DNA of 61,199 nucleotides from Mesostigma viride (lineage: Eukaryota; Streptophyta; Mesostigmatophyceae; Mesostigmatales; Mesostigmataceae), in contig RPFO01001949.1 in the NCBI GenBank assembly GCA_009746045.1, forward strand, positions 1 through 61,199, in the 5' to 3' direction. The translations under genes and the position numbers were made by a program. Each line of letters begins with the position of its first letter. The first letter of the stretch is position 1. This document shows, piece by piece, positions 1 through 10,854 of the stretch. The notes below the pieces were generated by a model that worked only from the letters and a program-made list of their open reading frames with translations, ran no database searches and was not told the origin of the DNA.

Positions 1-9
1 AATAGAGCG

Positions 10-735
10 ATGGCGCACGGTCGAGGCAAGGAACCTGGCCTCGGAATAAACTACGATGACATGTCAGATACGGAGTACGAAGACGCCCGAGCACGACATC
101 TTGCTAGCTTGGAGCTAGATGATGATGCCGACAACAATGACGGTGGGGACGAGGAGCCTACTGGCCCCGACAACAGTGGGGACGAGTGGGATGGTGATGC
201 AAAGCGGGACAAGGCTGCCGTTTGGGAGTTCGTCAAGAAGGAGCGCATTGTAGTGAGCGGCCTGCTGACGAACAACTACAAGCAATCCTGCCTTCAGTGC
301 GGCATTACCTGGAAGGGGAGCGCCACTAGGGCAAAGCTCCACATCGTGGGCAAGCCTTGGTGCCGGGATGTGAAGCCTTGCCCCAATCCGCCGAAGGCAT
401 ATAGGGCGTATTTGCAGGGGATTTTCAGGGCCAAGGACCTTCAGAGGCGTGGCCAAGCGGACCACATGGAGCTCGTGACCAAGCGCCGGGCAGCGACTCA
501 ACTGGGATGGCCTCGTGGAGGGCAGCGCCTCTGAGTGGCACGACGCCCAGGTTGGCTCTTCACAACAGCACAGCTCGAGCAGACCTGAGGCGTCCGAGGA
601 GGGCCTGACCATGCCGCAGATGATGAAGCTGGATAAGCTGCAGCTGGACCTTGCATTGTGCAAGGGTTTTATTTCTGCTGGTATCCCTTTCAATGTCCTT
701 AACAATGATGCATTTCGTGCTGCATTGACATTGTA
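10..735 (+). pseudogene. hAT-family transposase N-terminal fragment (copy 1)
   Basis: A first frame (10-534, ATG at 10) has an acidic N-terminus, then a BED-type zinc-finger region (CLQCGITWKGSATRAKLH, then a Trp/Cys-rich stretch ending DVKPC). A second frame from about 515 carries FISAGIPFNVLNNDAF, the pattern that follows the linker in many plant and algal hAT transposases. A frameshift near 505-530 separates them. The frame runs out at about 735 in a tandem array, so the RNase H-like catalytic domain and dimerisation region are absent. BED fingers bind transposon ends in this superfamily; this fragment cannot encode an active enzyme. A second copy lies at 39242-39985. The window begins only 9 bases upstream, so the 5' end is not fully seen. 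Family assignment is by motif only. Confidence 0.7.
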
Positions 736-763
736 TGTATGGCATGGTGGTGGCTGCCTGCAT

Positions 764-828
764 ATATGTGTTTATGGCATGCATGGTGCATGACATTGTA
801 TGTATGGCATGGTGGTGGCTGCCTGCAT
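764..828 (+). repeat. 65-bp direct repeat, left copy, flanking the LINE insertion
   Basis: This 65-bp stretch recurs exactly at 1501-1565 on the other side of the LINE fragment. The paralogous locus near 40.0 kb has it once. It is therefore a long target-site duplication, or a product of recombination within the surrounding tandem array. Confidence 0.7.
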
Positions 829-833
829 ATATG

Positions 834-1500
834 TTTTAAAAATATAATTACTTACAGCAGAGTGAAATCACTCAAACCAAAGCAAACGCCCAGCTATGAA
901 CCTATATACAGAGCCATGTCAAAGCTCTATACTACGATAAGACCAATGGAAACGCCTAACGGGAGGAACCTAATAGCCCTGCTGCACCGCAAAATCAGCC
1001 CGCGTACGGCGGAGCATGATGTCAGCCATGGCCCGAGTCAGCGCCACCGACAAGCGCTGACGCCAATATGACGTCCAGGTCCGCGCCGACCATGGGGCCC
1101 GCTGGCCCTCCAGGTCCAGCCGGTCCTCCCGGAGCCGGCAACACTCCTTGAAGAAGGCGGAGGTCAGGGGCCCCATGGCCCCAAACTCCTCCAGGACAAA
1201 GGGCACCACACGATGGTGCCCGACGTCGCCGTAGGCCAGGAGCTTGGCCCGCTCCGCCCGGTCCGCCGTGTAACCTGCCGTGAGGGAGGCCCCAGCCACG
1301 TGGCTAAGAGCCAAGGGCCGCGCCACCGAAACGTCAATAAGCAGATGCCGGCCACCCCCCTCAAAGTCCAGCACCACGATGTCAGGCCGGTGGTTGGGGG
1401 AATAGAAGGCAGCGCCATCCGCATCCTCGGACCGGATGTTCGCGTGGGGGAAAACCGACCGGATCATGGCGAGCACCACCGTCAGGAGGACAGTGTGCAA
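834..1500 (-). mobile_element. 5'-truncated LINE 3' end with C-terminal domain of ORF2
   Basis: On the minus strand an open frame from about 1500 to the stop at 970 reads as the region after reverse transcriptase in many LINEs. It includes RPDIVVLDFEGG, then RHLLIDVSVARPL, an RPD...ID pattern like restriction-like endonuclease or post-RT domains. The protein ends in an Arg-rich tail. A ~135-nt 3' UTR follows, ending in an A/T-rich tail at about 834. The same 3' UTR sequence reappears at 16702-16769, which shows where this family ends. The insert is absent from the paralogous locus at 40.0 kb. The fragment is dead: no RT domain is present. Confidence 0.72.
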
Positions 1501-1565
1501 ATATGTGTTTATGGCATGCATGGTGCATGACATTGTATGTATGGCATGGTGGTGGCTGCCTGCAT
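1501..1565 (+). repeat. 65-bp direct repeat, right copy
   Basis: Exact partner of 764-828; it closes the LINE insertion. Confidence 0.7.
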
Positions 1566-2100
1566 GTCTCGAGAGCTTTAGATAGATAGGATTTTACATC
1601 TCATATGATGATGGATGACATTGTATGTATGGTATGGTGGTGGCCGCCTGCATATGTGCTTATGGCATGGTGCATGACAGTGTATGGCATGCCGGTGGTT
1701 GCCTGCATGCATGTCTCAAGAGCTTTAGATAGATAGGATTTTACATCTCATATGATGATGCATGACATTGTATGTATGGCATGGTGGTGGCTGCCTGCAT
1801 ATGTGTTTATGTATGGCATGGTGCATGACAGTGTATGGCATGTCGGTGGTTGCCTGCATGCATGTCTCAAGAACTGTAGATAGATAGGATTTTACATCTC
1901 ATATGATGATGCATGACGTTGTATGTATGGCATGGTCAGGTGGCTGCCTGCGTATGTGTTTATGGCATGGTGCATGACAGTGTATGGCATGGTGGTTGCC
2001 TGCTGCAATGATGCATGTCTCAAGAACTTTAGATAGATGGGATTTTACATCTCATATGATGATGCATGTTCATGGCATGGGTGGTGATGCTACCTGCATT
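1566..2100 (+). repeat. ~150-bp tandem array inside the hAT-derived locus
   Basis: The block GATAGATAGGATTTTACATC starts at about 1581, 1728, 1879 and 2032 (last copy slightly changed), a period of 147-153 bp. Between the blocks lie TGCATGACATTGTATGTATG-like and GGCATGGTGGTGGCTGCCTG-like segments, which also occur at 721-833 before the LINE insertion. The array is non-coding. Confidence 0.85.
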
Positions 2101-2570
2101 TGTTTATTGCCATGTTGGTTTTGGCCTTTTGGGCTTCTGGGTGGAGGAACTGGACCTTCTTGCCGTATGACTTAGCAATTAGTCATAATTAAGGAATAAT
2201 AAAGAATTAGGTCAATTAGCATTAATAAAATAATGGTTCATCATGGTGGCTGCAGTTGTGTTTAGTAGGGCATGGTGCATGACATCGTATGCATGGAATA
2301 AAGATTAGTTCAATTATACCAATGGGTGAGTATATATCACACTTCATGCAACTATAGACAACCAAGTGAGTGTCAATAGGCTATGACCAGTCTACGTGCA
2401 TTGCATTGGTATTCATCAAGTTTGAGACATAAGCAAGAGTTTTTGAGAGGCACACCCATGGGATAAACACCTTAGAATATTTTATCCTGTTTGAAAATCC
2501 ACTTTTCCGGTCAAAAAACCACTTTTTGAGCTTTTGGCGTATAATTAATTAATTAATTAATTAATTAAAC
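2101..2570. other. A/T-rich tail of the hAT-derived locus ending in a TTAA tract
   Basis: No gene seen. The sequence matches 40616-41097, which has a short extra insertion near 40842. It ends in a run of TTAA units at about 2541-2569. In the second copy the PLV begins immediately after the same run. Confidence 0.6.
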
Positions 2571-2665
2571 TCGTGCTCCCGTTGGGGAGTCACGGAGCAC
2601 CGAAGTGCTTTTAATCCCTGTGTGTGCACTACAGGAGAAAGGGCAGAGACCCCCAGTCTCCTTCA
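2571..2665 (-). repeat. Dispersed TTAA-flanked repeat, family 2
   Basis: After a TTAA run, the sequence reads ACTCGTGCTCCCGT, a GAGCACCGAAGTGCTTT hairpin and CCCTGTGTGTGCAC. The reverse complement of this layout recurs at 6480-6590 and 10855-10975 (and in the second unit), again next to TTAA tracts. Probably one end of a non-autonomous element. Limits are approximate. Confidence 0.6.
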
Positions 2666-2970
2666 TGCCAAAGGCATGCCACAGCTGCAATCGGGCGCGG
2701 CTAGCTAAAAGGACAGGCTAACGATCCGGCAAACTGTGGGTGCAATAAGACCCATGTGAGCATATCATAGCAAGGAGCGTGGGCAAGTAATCTGAACATA
2801 GCCAGGGCGTAGCATGGCTGTACTAGGACTAGGCTAAGGCTATGGCTGGTTGTGTACCGTGCGTTGGCGGCACGTGACTAGGTGTGTTGGCACAGCTATA
2901 GGCAACATTCTAGGCATGGCTGCCTTAGCGGCAGTGACGCCAATGGTTACAAGCTAGGGCTATTGCTATT
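2666..2970. other. No gene seen
   Basis: Unannotated sequence downstream of the LINE ORF1 on its strand, possibly intergenic or 3' LINE sequence. No ORF2 follows ORF1 here. Confidence 0.4.
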
Positions 2971-4339
2971 CTAGCCCGCTGGGGGCGTCCACATCTTGTG
3001 GTTGATCATCAGCTCCCCGCCCCTCCAGTACACCTTGGGCTTCTGGGGGTCCTGCTTATGGCGGAGGTATTCCTGCCACAGGTCCCGTCGCTGCTGTTGC
3101 TGAGCGGGGGTGAGGTCGTCATCCAGCGTCCAGGTGAGGTCGTGCAACCGCTTGCGACGAGAGAGGAACCGCTGCTTCTCCTCATGCAGGGGAGGGGAAG
3201 GTGAGTAGGACTGGTGGGGGGGCCGCCTTGTCCCGTGAGTGGGGGAGGCGGTGGCACCCACGCAGTTCTACCTCACCTACCAGGCCCATGAGGGTAAGAA
3301 GCTGGTTCTTGAGCTCGTCAGCAAGAGAGGTTGACGTCTCACCTGGCTTCTGGGGGAAGCGACGTAGCACCACTCGGCACTCGCGGCGAGCGCGGTCGGT
3401 GACCTCCCGTTGCTGGGCCTGGCGGTGGTCCTCCAGCTCCTGGAGCTTTGTGGCGATGGCGTCGGTGGTGGAGGCGGTCGCTGACCGCAGCAGGTCCGCG
3501 TAGGAGAGCGGCGGGAGGCCGCCAGCATCCTGCCGGGGTGGCTGGGATGCAATGGTGGCCGTCTGCTCCGCTATCTTGGGGACCTGTGTGGCCAGGGCCT
3601 CGGTGTGGGCGGTGATGGCCTCAAGCTTCTTCAGGAGCACGCCACACTTGCCCTCCACCTGGTTAAGGCGAGAGACAAGTGCAGCATGCGTTTCCGAAGC
3701 CTGCGCCGTGGTGTGTAGCGCCGTGAACTGGGGTTGTAGCTTGTGGACGACCTTGGTTTCCACGTTGGAGACCCGGGCCTCGACCTTGTTGAGCGTGGTG
3801 TTCAGCGATGTCAGCTGCTCGGCCAGCGGCCAGGTCACGTGCTCCTCCAGCACTGCGCGGATGTCATCCTTGCCGAGGGAGGAAGCCGATGGGGCTGCCG
3901 GCTGTGCGGGGGCTGGGGTACTGCGGAGCGTTCTGGTGATGTCGCCGAGGCGGATCTGGAATTGGCTGGTCAGGATAATCAGGCGTTGTTCTACTTCGTC
4001 CAAAGCATAGAGCCAGGACATGTCTCCATTGTAGTCGATAGCCGCCCCCACCTTGGGCACTAAGAGCTTCCGCTCCTGTTCGAGGAACTGGAGAACCTCG
4101 ATGCATGCCTGCGGCGACAATTCTTGCCACCGGGTGAAGGCGAAGCGTCGGTCGCCGGGGAGGAACTCGCTAAATTTTCGATCGTGGCAGGGTTTCTTGG
4201 GCTCAGGCGAGGCGCTTGGCGAGGGTTTGGCGGGTAAGCCTGTCGGCTGAACAATGGCGAGGGCGAGAGGGTTGGGCTGGGCGCTGGGAAGCTGTGCCAG
4301 CTCCTTTTCCAGCCCTCGTTTTGCTTTGGTAGTCGTCAT
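2971..4339 (-). pseudogene. LINE ORF1 protein, one frameshift
   Basis: ATG at 4339. The first frame (to 3182) has a Pro/Ala-rich N-terminus, a long predicted coiled coil (about residues 150-330, heptad-like Leu/Val with TSLNTTLNKVEARVSNVETK) and the start of an RRM-like fold (CRVVLRRFP). The frame shifts near 3190-3210 in a C-rich run. A second frame (to 2971) carries the usual ORF1 C-terminal signature (LDDDLTPAQQQQRRDLWQEY). ORF1 proteins of L1-like elements coat LINE RNA as trimers. No ORF2 follows, so the element is truncated or rearranged. Positions 3766-4080 reappear, altered, in the mosaic at 15424-15823. Confidence 0.75.
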
Positions 4340-4552
4340 AGCTGGTCACGTGCGTAACTTTGGCAATACTGCGTTTCAGCCGTAACCGATTATACTGGCG
4401 TGTGCGTCTGGAAAAAGCGCATCGAATGCAAATGGTCTGACCGAATTTGGGGCTCAGACGCAAAAGATCTGAGCTCCGCCGTCAGCCATACCGCCGTCAG
4501 CCATTTTTTTTATCCGCCGTTCTCAGGGATATGTGCTACATTGACTCCCATG

Positions 4553-4608
4553 GCGTATAATACGCGTATAATACGCGTATAATACGCGTATAATACGCGT
4601 ATAATACG
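4553..4608 (+). repeat. 11-bp tandem repeat, ~5 copies
   Basis: The unit GCGTATAATAC is repeated head to tail about five times, upstream of the LINE ORF1 start on the opposite strand. Unit 2 has about four copies (16230-16274). It could be part of the LINE 5' UTR. Confidence 0.9.
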
Positions 4609-5424
4609 AAATACGCAATACGCCGAGGTTTTGCCGTATTGCCGTATTGCCGAATTGGCTCACACTGGTAACCGCATGATGCAACTGGTCTGCGTGCGTG
4701 TTAATTGCATGTCTGATCACAGCATGGCGCGCGACACGTTGTGTCCTCATCGACCTCAGGGGGTCATCAGTCATTTACATAGCAAAGACCTGTCTCCTTG
4801 ATAACCTAGCTCAGTGCTGCCGATCATTAGCATGCATTGGCGTGCCGATTGAATCTATTAGCCCGGCACCGCCACGTGCCTGTTTTTTTTTTTTCCGCCA
4901 GCCACCGCCACGTGCAGTATTTTCTATATCAAGGAGACAACCAGCGCAGGCCAGAAATCGGGAGAATCCGGACCATGGTAGCTCGAGCCTGCATGCCGTT
5001 ATCTTGTCCGCGTGTTCGAGTCGTTCATATATATATATCAGTACTTATTTTATGCTAATTTACTGTTCATGCGATCAGTGGATCTTCAATGGCTTTCAGC
5101 TGCTCCCTGAGCAACCCCGCGCCCGCCCATGCGCCCCCCACTATTTAACCCGCCCGGCGCGATGCCTGGGTGGTCAGTCGCCGCGCCCGGCTGGCGCTAG
5201 CACATGCAGGCCCGCCGCGCGCCGCGGGGAGCGGCCGATCCGGGATCGCCCTGTACCCGTACGTTGATCATGAGCGGCTTCACAAGCATATACTGCCACA
5301 CACGCGGAGGAGGTGGAGACACTTGCCGCAGAGATTAATTAATCACGGCCGCAAATTCAACCAGCACAAGGCGGCATATGGCGGTCCCTCGACCGGCGGT
5401 CTCACCGGATGATAGGAAACGCTA
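4609..5424. other. No gene seen
   Basis: Mixed sequence with a T run near 4885 and a TA microsatellite at about 5027-5038. The TA repeat is where a LINE tail has inserted in the second unit. Short open frames are present but show no recognisable domain. Confidence 0.4.
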
Positions 5425-6290
5425 AGGGCTGACACCCTTTACTTTTTCTTTCTTTATTATTGTCATTATTATTAATATTATTTACATTTTCTTTTCTTTC
5501 TTTTTCTTTTGTCCTTTTCCCTTTTAGTTCAGTTTCTTACTTTTTCTTTTAACCCCTTCGTGTCTGTGTGTCTGTGTTCTCTTTTTCCCTTCTTAGTTTT
5601 GGTTGTTGTTTTTCTCTATAAACCTTTTTGGTTTATTACCATCTGTCTCCCTCCATGCAGGTCTTCCTACAGATAGCCACGCGGCTCCCACGGTCTTCGC
5701 GTCTTTCCTCTCAGACTACCCTAGTCCTTCCACGGCGGTGGATCGCCATGCGTCCAGGAATAGTTGTCTTCAAAACTGGCCCAGGGTTGCAATCACACAG
5801 ACCCCAATTTTCAGCTCATTCTGACCACGTTTACTCACATTGAAATGTGGCCATGTGCAAACGAAAAATGACCCGTAAAAGCAGTTTTGATCACTTGAAC
5901 ACCACTCCAATTCCAAAGTCCAAGACGCCCCTGCCCACCACAAACTGGACCAAAACAAGTGTAATTAATCATAAAGCTCGCCCGCACTGGTCAAGTTACA
6001 GATCATTCTGACCTATTTTGCCCATATTACATCAATTTATTGCTGCCACCCTGCATGCTTGGTGCACCATGGCATGAGGGACACCATAATATGGAGGAAG
6101 ATGTCCAGATGGTAACAAACCAAAAAAGTTTATAGAAAAAACCAAACCAAACCTAAGAATGAAAAAGAGAACACACACACACACAATCACACACGAAGGG
6201 GTTAAAAGTAAGAACGTATAAATTAAAAGGGAAAATATAAAAAAAGGAAGAAAGAAAGAAAAGAAAACCATAAGCACATTCCTAAGCTTG
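5425..6290. repeat. Imperfect inverted-repeat element
   Basis: A pyrimidine-rich left arm (about 5425-5660) is roughly the reverse complement of a purine-rich right arm (about 6070-6290). For example, CTATAAACCTTTTTGGTTTA at 5617 pairs with TAAACCAAAAAAGTTTATAG-like sequence at 6119. The ~400-bp centre shows no gene. This is probably a non-autonomous transposable element. Limits are approximate. Confidence 0.55.
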
Positions 6291-6479
6291 CCCCCTCCAA
6301 ATGGGGCAGAACCGCGAAAAACAATTGGTACATGCTTGAAGAAAACAACCACCAACTCTTTAACCATTGCGAGCAGGTACCATGTCCTGATGCTAGCTAA
6401 TGGATAAAAGGTCCATCCTTTATGGTCATAACCTCCTGATCCCTGTCATCTAGGTTCAAGCCCAAGCCATGCGGCCTGA

Positions 6480-6590
6480 GGGAAGGGGGGGGTCTCTGCC
6501 CCCCTATCCGCTGTGCACACTCAGGGATTAAAAGAACTTAGGTGCTCCGTGACTCCCGAACGGGAGCACGTGTTTAATTAGTTAATGAGT
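6480..6590 (+). repeat. Dispersed repeat, family 2
   Basis: GGGGGGTCTCTGCCCCCC, then TGTGCACACTCAGGGATTAA, GGTGCTCCGTGACTCCCG and GAGCACGTGTTTAATTA. This has the same order as 10855-10975 and is the inverse of 2571-2665. The GGGGGG/CCCCCC pair can form a hairpin. Confidence 0.7.
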
Positions 6591-7843
6591 CAATCTAAGA
6601 AGCCCAAGCCATGCTTAACGGAAGCAAAACAGGTGGGGAGGAGATAAGTGACTCACATATGCTCACCCTCCCTACAACAACCTTGCTTTCCAGTAGGCTG
6701 AAGAGCCATGAGAGGCGTTTATGAGCTCGCCAGCTCCTTGCAAATTATGGTGATGCCGCTCCCAGGCAGCTAGGGTCCTTGATTGAGTTTTCACATGTTA
6801 GACATTCTCTATTGTGTAGTCAAGGAAGCGCAGCAAAGCCAGAAAACTTCCCGATCAAGTCTGGGCAGCTTTAGGACGCATGGCATACGCAGCGTAAGGA
6901 AAACCATTAAAAGCTGCGGAAAATCTGATAGCACAACTGCAACCCTAAACAGAAAATCTGATAGCTGACTGGTCGCGCGGGGTCCTAGACTCAGCGGCAT
7001 GGCTCCCCACCGGCCGGGTGCCGAACGCGGTGACCGCATTGAGCAGGATTTCTCGGCGGCTTCGCGACACGTCGACCAACGGGTGTAACTTTGGGGACGA
7101 TGGAATAGAGTAGGAACTCGCTCGGTCGTGGAGTATATACTTTCCATATAATACTCGCATGCCCTAAGGCTTCCTAATCAGCTTGTCAAGTCGTGCGCGT
7201 AAATCGCACGCAACGAATTTCCCCCCACTTCCGTTGTGAATAATGGCAATGGAGCAAAACCCACGTGCCAGTAATGTAACATGTTTGTAAATATAGAAAC
7301 AAACTTACAACACAGACGTCAATGATCCGCCACCAGACTGCTCTAGTTATGCTGCTGCAAATTATCAGGATCTCAAGGAACGAGCTTTCAAACGCCTAAA
7401 TGCCCCCATGACAAGGACGACTTCGAGCAATTATTCCTGTTGTAGACTGGCAGCCTATATCCCACACCAAGGCACGCGGCGATACAGGCGCGCCTTTGCG
7501 CCTTGGCAGCAAGTAACTAATGATGACCCAGAAATCCAGTTCTCCGGCGCAATTCAACCTACCTTATGCATCAGCCGACCTGAGCACCGTATGAGCACAG
7601 CAAAGCGCGCGTCGTGGCAAAACTTTGCCGTGCACGTGGTATCGTGCAACGGCTTGCTGCCTCACTGAAAGAAAATGAAGATGGCTTCCAGGCTGTGGAC
7701 GGGTGTCGGGTGAGGAGGGCAGAACCAGGATGTGCAAGAGTGGTTTTTGGTCCGGCCACGTTCTGCCCAGTTTGGCAGGGAAAAGACGTAAGCACATGAC
7801 TCGTGGACACGGTTTATATATGACAAGTTTTGCGGATGCCAGC
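6591..7843. other. No gene seen
   Basis: Short open frames on both strands show no recognisable domain or consistent coding character. A TTTATATATG sequence at about 7813 lies ~30 bases upstream of the 5S rRNA gene and could be part of its promoter. Confidence 0.4.
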
Positions 7844-7963
7844 ATGATTCGTTCATACCAGGCAGAACACACCGCATCCCATCAGACCTGCGAAGTTAAG
7901 CTGCCTTGGGCCAGTTTAGTAGTGTGATCGGTGACGGCACGCGAATCCCTGGTGACGAATTGT
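7844..7963 (+). rRNA. 5S ribosomal RNA (copy 1)
   Basis: Exactly 120 nt with the eukaryotic 5S core CGCATCCCATCAGACC, then GCGAAGTTAAGC. The ends pair: ATGATTCGT (7844-7852) with ACGAATTGT (7955-7963), nine pairs including two G-U, giving helix I. CCAGGCAG (7858-7865) pairs with CTGCCTTGG (7901-7909) as helix II, and CCAG (7911-7914) can pair with CTGG (7949-7952). A TTTT stretch (7967-7970), the usual pol III terminator, follows four bases after the end. A lone gene in transposon debris could be a 5S-derived retrocopy, but intact length and terminal pairing favour a real or very recent gene. Confidence 0.85.
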
Positions 7964-8281
7964 ACCTTTTGCGACCCAGCTTTCCTCGTGGTAGGGCACT
8001 TTTTGCTACGATCACTAATTTGCTATCGCAAGTTTTTTGATGTCGGCCTTGACTACAACAGATATGGCAGATTCCTTCGTGACAAGTACACAAAAATACC
8101 AAAAGTAGGCCTGAAGCAGGACAAGAATTTTCTCAAGCAACGCCCCTTACTTAAATTATGACATACAGTCTCCTTGGGGAGCATGAATATAAATGAAATT
8201 ATAACATAACTCCGTGGGGAGATCATAGATATGAGCACCGACGTATTCCCGGCATTCAGCTGGCATCGAGCAGCATAACCA

Positions 8282-8767
8282 AGAAGTGGCGGGCCGGGGT
8301 GGCCCCCTCAAGATTATGCAAGTCCTCGAAGAACTTCTCGCGTTCCAACTGGGTTAGACCACTATGGGGTGCGTAACCTACCCCAACCGTGAGGTGGTGC
8401 TAAGACCGCCCCTCAACGGAGGTGAAATGTGCCACCATAAGGCGTGGGGTTAGAAGCTGAAGCGTGCTGAGGCTGGCAGCCGCCAGCGGCGAACACAAAA
8501 CGGGCCAACACCACCTTGGCCGGGCGTCCCACTGCCTGCAAAGTACAAACGCCAACCGCCTGCCAAGCGATCAGTGCGCACCGTGCCAACTGGCACCGTG
8601 CGACGATGCTCCTGCACGCCTAGAATAGACACACGATGTGCAATGCAAAAGGCAACGAGCTCCTCTACCCGGTAGCTATGATCGCCATCTGCTAGCAATG
8701 TACGTGCGTTGAAAGTCGCGAGGGCCAAGGTTGCCTGCTGGCCCAACAAGGGAGAACGGCGATGCAT
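8282..8767 (-). pseudogene. LINE ORF2 N-terminal endonuclease fragment
   Basis: ATG at 8767. The frame has the start of an APE-type (exonuclease-endonuclease-phosphatase) domain: LATFNARTL with the metal-site Asn, then SILGVQEHRR with the catalytic Glu. It breaks at 8450. Related coding text (LTQLEREKFFEDL) can be read in another frame down to about 8282. The rest of the nuclease, the RT and the C-terminus are missing, so the fragment is inactive. It lies downstream of the ORF1 remnant at 9118-9494 on the same strand, in the normal LINE order. Confidence 0.7.
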
Positions 8768-9117
8768 GGAGGATGGGGGTGGATTGCACAGCGGAAGGTG
8801 GGGGTGGGGATGGAACGAAGGGGAGGGAAATGGGGGGAATAGTGCTTTTCATCGCACTGGTTTTGTCCTGCAGGCGGAGGATGCGAGCCTGCCGCCTGCT
8901 TTGGGTATTCGGGGATGATTGCGCAACGCAGAGGCGTAGAAAATATAGCATGCCTTGTGTGTTGCTGATCTTACTGCTGAGAGCTGTTCGAGCCCGAGAT
9001 ACCGGCACCACCATGTGTCTCTGTCGACTAGGCCCATGCATGGTAGTGGAACGGGGGACTATTTAGAGGCTGTCCCTGAAGCCTGTTAGCCGCGAGCCGA
9101 CGAGTGCATGGGGTTGT

Positions 9118-9494
9118 CTACTTACTGGAACCACCAGGGGCAGCACGCTTGTGACGAGGCTCTACCGTCTGCTTTTCACGAGACTCCACAGTGTCGGTGT
9201 CTACTACACGGACACCACCCCGGTAAGCACCAAAACGACCATCCGGCAACTGTCGCAGCTGCACACGCTTACCCCCGGTACGTACCCGGCTCGTGCCACC
9301 ACCACCTTCTCGTGATTCGAGCACTTGCTCCTCGCCGCCAGCTGTGCCGGGGTGTAGTCTTCATCCATGCTGATGAGGGTGCCCTTGAGCAGACGACGGG
9401 CTCCCATTACCCGTTTCTGGTCGTTCACGGTGACCATGGTGACCAGAACCAGGCCAGCTGGGCTTGGCAGGCGAATGGCCCTAGCAATTGTCAC
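9118..9494 (-). pseudogene. LINE ORF1 C-terminal fragment
   Basis: The minus-strand text NDQKRVMGARRLLKGTLISM followed by DEDYTPAQLAAR matches the RRM end and C-terminal signature of LINE ORF1 proteins (compare the DDDLTPAQ stretch of the ORF at 2971-4339). The frame changes near 9204-9324. The upstream part of ORF1 is not recognisable, so this is a remnant. Confidence 0.55.
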
Positions 9495-9884
9495 GTTGTG
9501 GCACAGCTATGCAGCACCCCCAGGGACGCGGGACCCCGCAAGGCCTCGGTAAGCGCTTGTGCGGTGTCATGCTTGCCCACCTCAAAGTTCTTGAGGATGA
9601 TATTGCATTGTCTGAGCAAATCCCATTTTTCCGTACCCCCCAGGGGTTGGTGCTATTTATAGCACCCAAAAGTCATAGATATGGGACCAATGGCATGTCC
9701 CCAAAGAAATTCAACATAAATGCGTGCTTGGTACCAAGGGGTAGCCGGAAATTGTTTTTAGGCCATAGACAAACATATATATGTGCGAAGATGTGCAACT
9801 CAGTCCGTTTCAGTTTTTTAGGACTGAGTTGCTACCATTTAAAAGGGTTAATGAGGATTTGTACGCTGATTTGCCCTTAATGTT

Positions 9885-10345
9885 TCCCACATCCTTAGGC
9901 TCTGGAGCCTGGGCCTAGCCAGGCACCTGGCCCGCACAGATCAGGTAGACACATCAGATAGACTAGATAGCACCAAGCCCGCCCAGCTTGGACGTCATGT
10001 CCTCACCTGGCGTTGCAGCCCCAGGCCGCGCGCGGTAGGGCCGCCACCCGCGGGCTTTCTGCGATAGACTAGGCATGGACATGTGCTACCCTAGACGAGA
10101 CGGGCTCACATCCGGGCAGCCTCCTGGTTTGTCTGTCTTATGGAGGCAGATGGTTCACAAGGATAGATGGCAAGTAGTGATGAAGGTGACCACCCCCAAG
10201 TCTGTGGGGGCTCCGCGTGTGACCGCGTAATAATGGCATTCATAGCGATTCGGGCCGTGGTGCCCACAACCCTGTAACTAGGCCACTAGATAGCTAGCAT
10301 CATTCATGATTCATCCCATCCCATGTTCGGGTTAATTAATTAATT
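9885..10345 (-). repeat. Dispersed TTAA-flanked repeat, family 1 (body)
   Basis: Reverse complement, with substitutions and indels, of 59876-60350. Shared stretches include ATGGACATGTGCTACCCTAG-like, GGCAGCCTCCTGGTTTGTCT-like and CGATTCGGGCCG. Both copies end near TTAATTAATTAA. A short reading frame is shared by the copies, but most differences are amino-acid changing, so I treat it as a repeat, not a gene. Confidence 0.65.
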
Positions 10346-10508
10346 AGACACCACGCGTGACTGCGTCACGTGAGCATAAGTCCTCAGCGGGAGGGGAACA
10401 TGGGATGGAATGGATGTTCCCATGTTCGGATGTTCCCCTCCCACCTAGCTGAGGACTTATGCTCACGTGACGCAGTCATGTGTCTATTAATTTATTAATT
10501 AATTTATT
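10335..10508. repeat. Long near-perfect palindrome of family 1 ends
   Basis: The left arm runs from TTAATTAATTA through GACTGCGTCACGTGAGCATA and AGTCCTCAG to GGAACATGGG (about 10335-10411). The right arm (about 10425-10508) is its reverse complement with small differences. Arms are about 75-80 bp around a short centre. This is two family-1 termini head to head and could form a cruciform. Confidence 0.85.
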
Positions 10509-10854
10509 AATTAATTTATTAATTTATTTATTGATGACAATGGTGTAGTTGGCCTGGCTAATCTGCCGTCTATCTAGTTATCTAATTTTATAACTCAAAG
10601 AAGTTGACTAGCTGATTATATAACAGTAATTGACTAACTACTTAATTTTAACTTAACACTATAGGGGCCACAGGACCATGAGTTGCCCGGCAGCCGTTGT
10701 GGCCATGGACGGGTGATCCACGTACACCTCCCCACCAGGCGGCAATAGGTACATGCATGATATCGAGGACGGGCCGGGGAGAATCAGAGCATCAAGAAGA
10801 TATCCTAAATTCTCGAGACTCGCCGCATGCCCAATTACTAAGGGCTGTGGCATG

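Noticed and set aside
5170-5412. Protein-like frame upstream of the inverted-repeat element.
   Set aside because: Arg/Pro/Ala-rich from G/C-rich DNA, with no domain or context.
8709-9066. Plus-strand frames in the LINE remnant.
   Set aside because: Antisense to the ORF1-ORF2 spacer of the minus-strand LINE; no domain.
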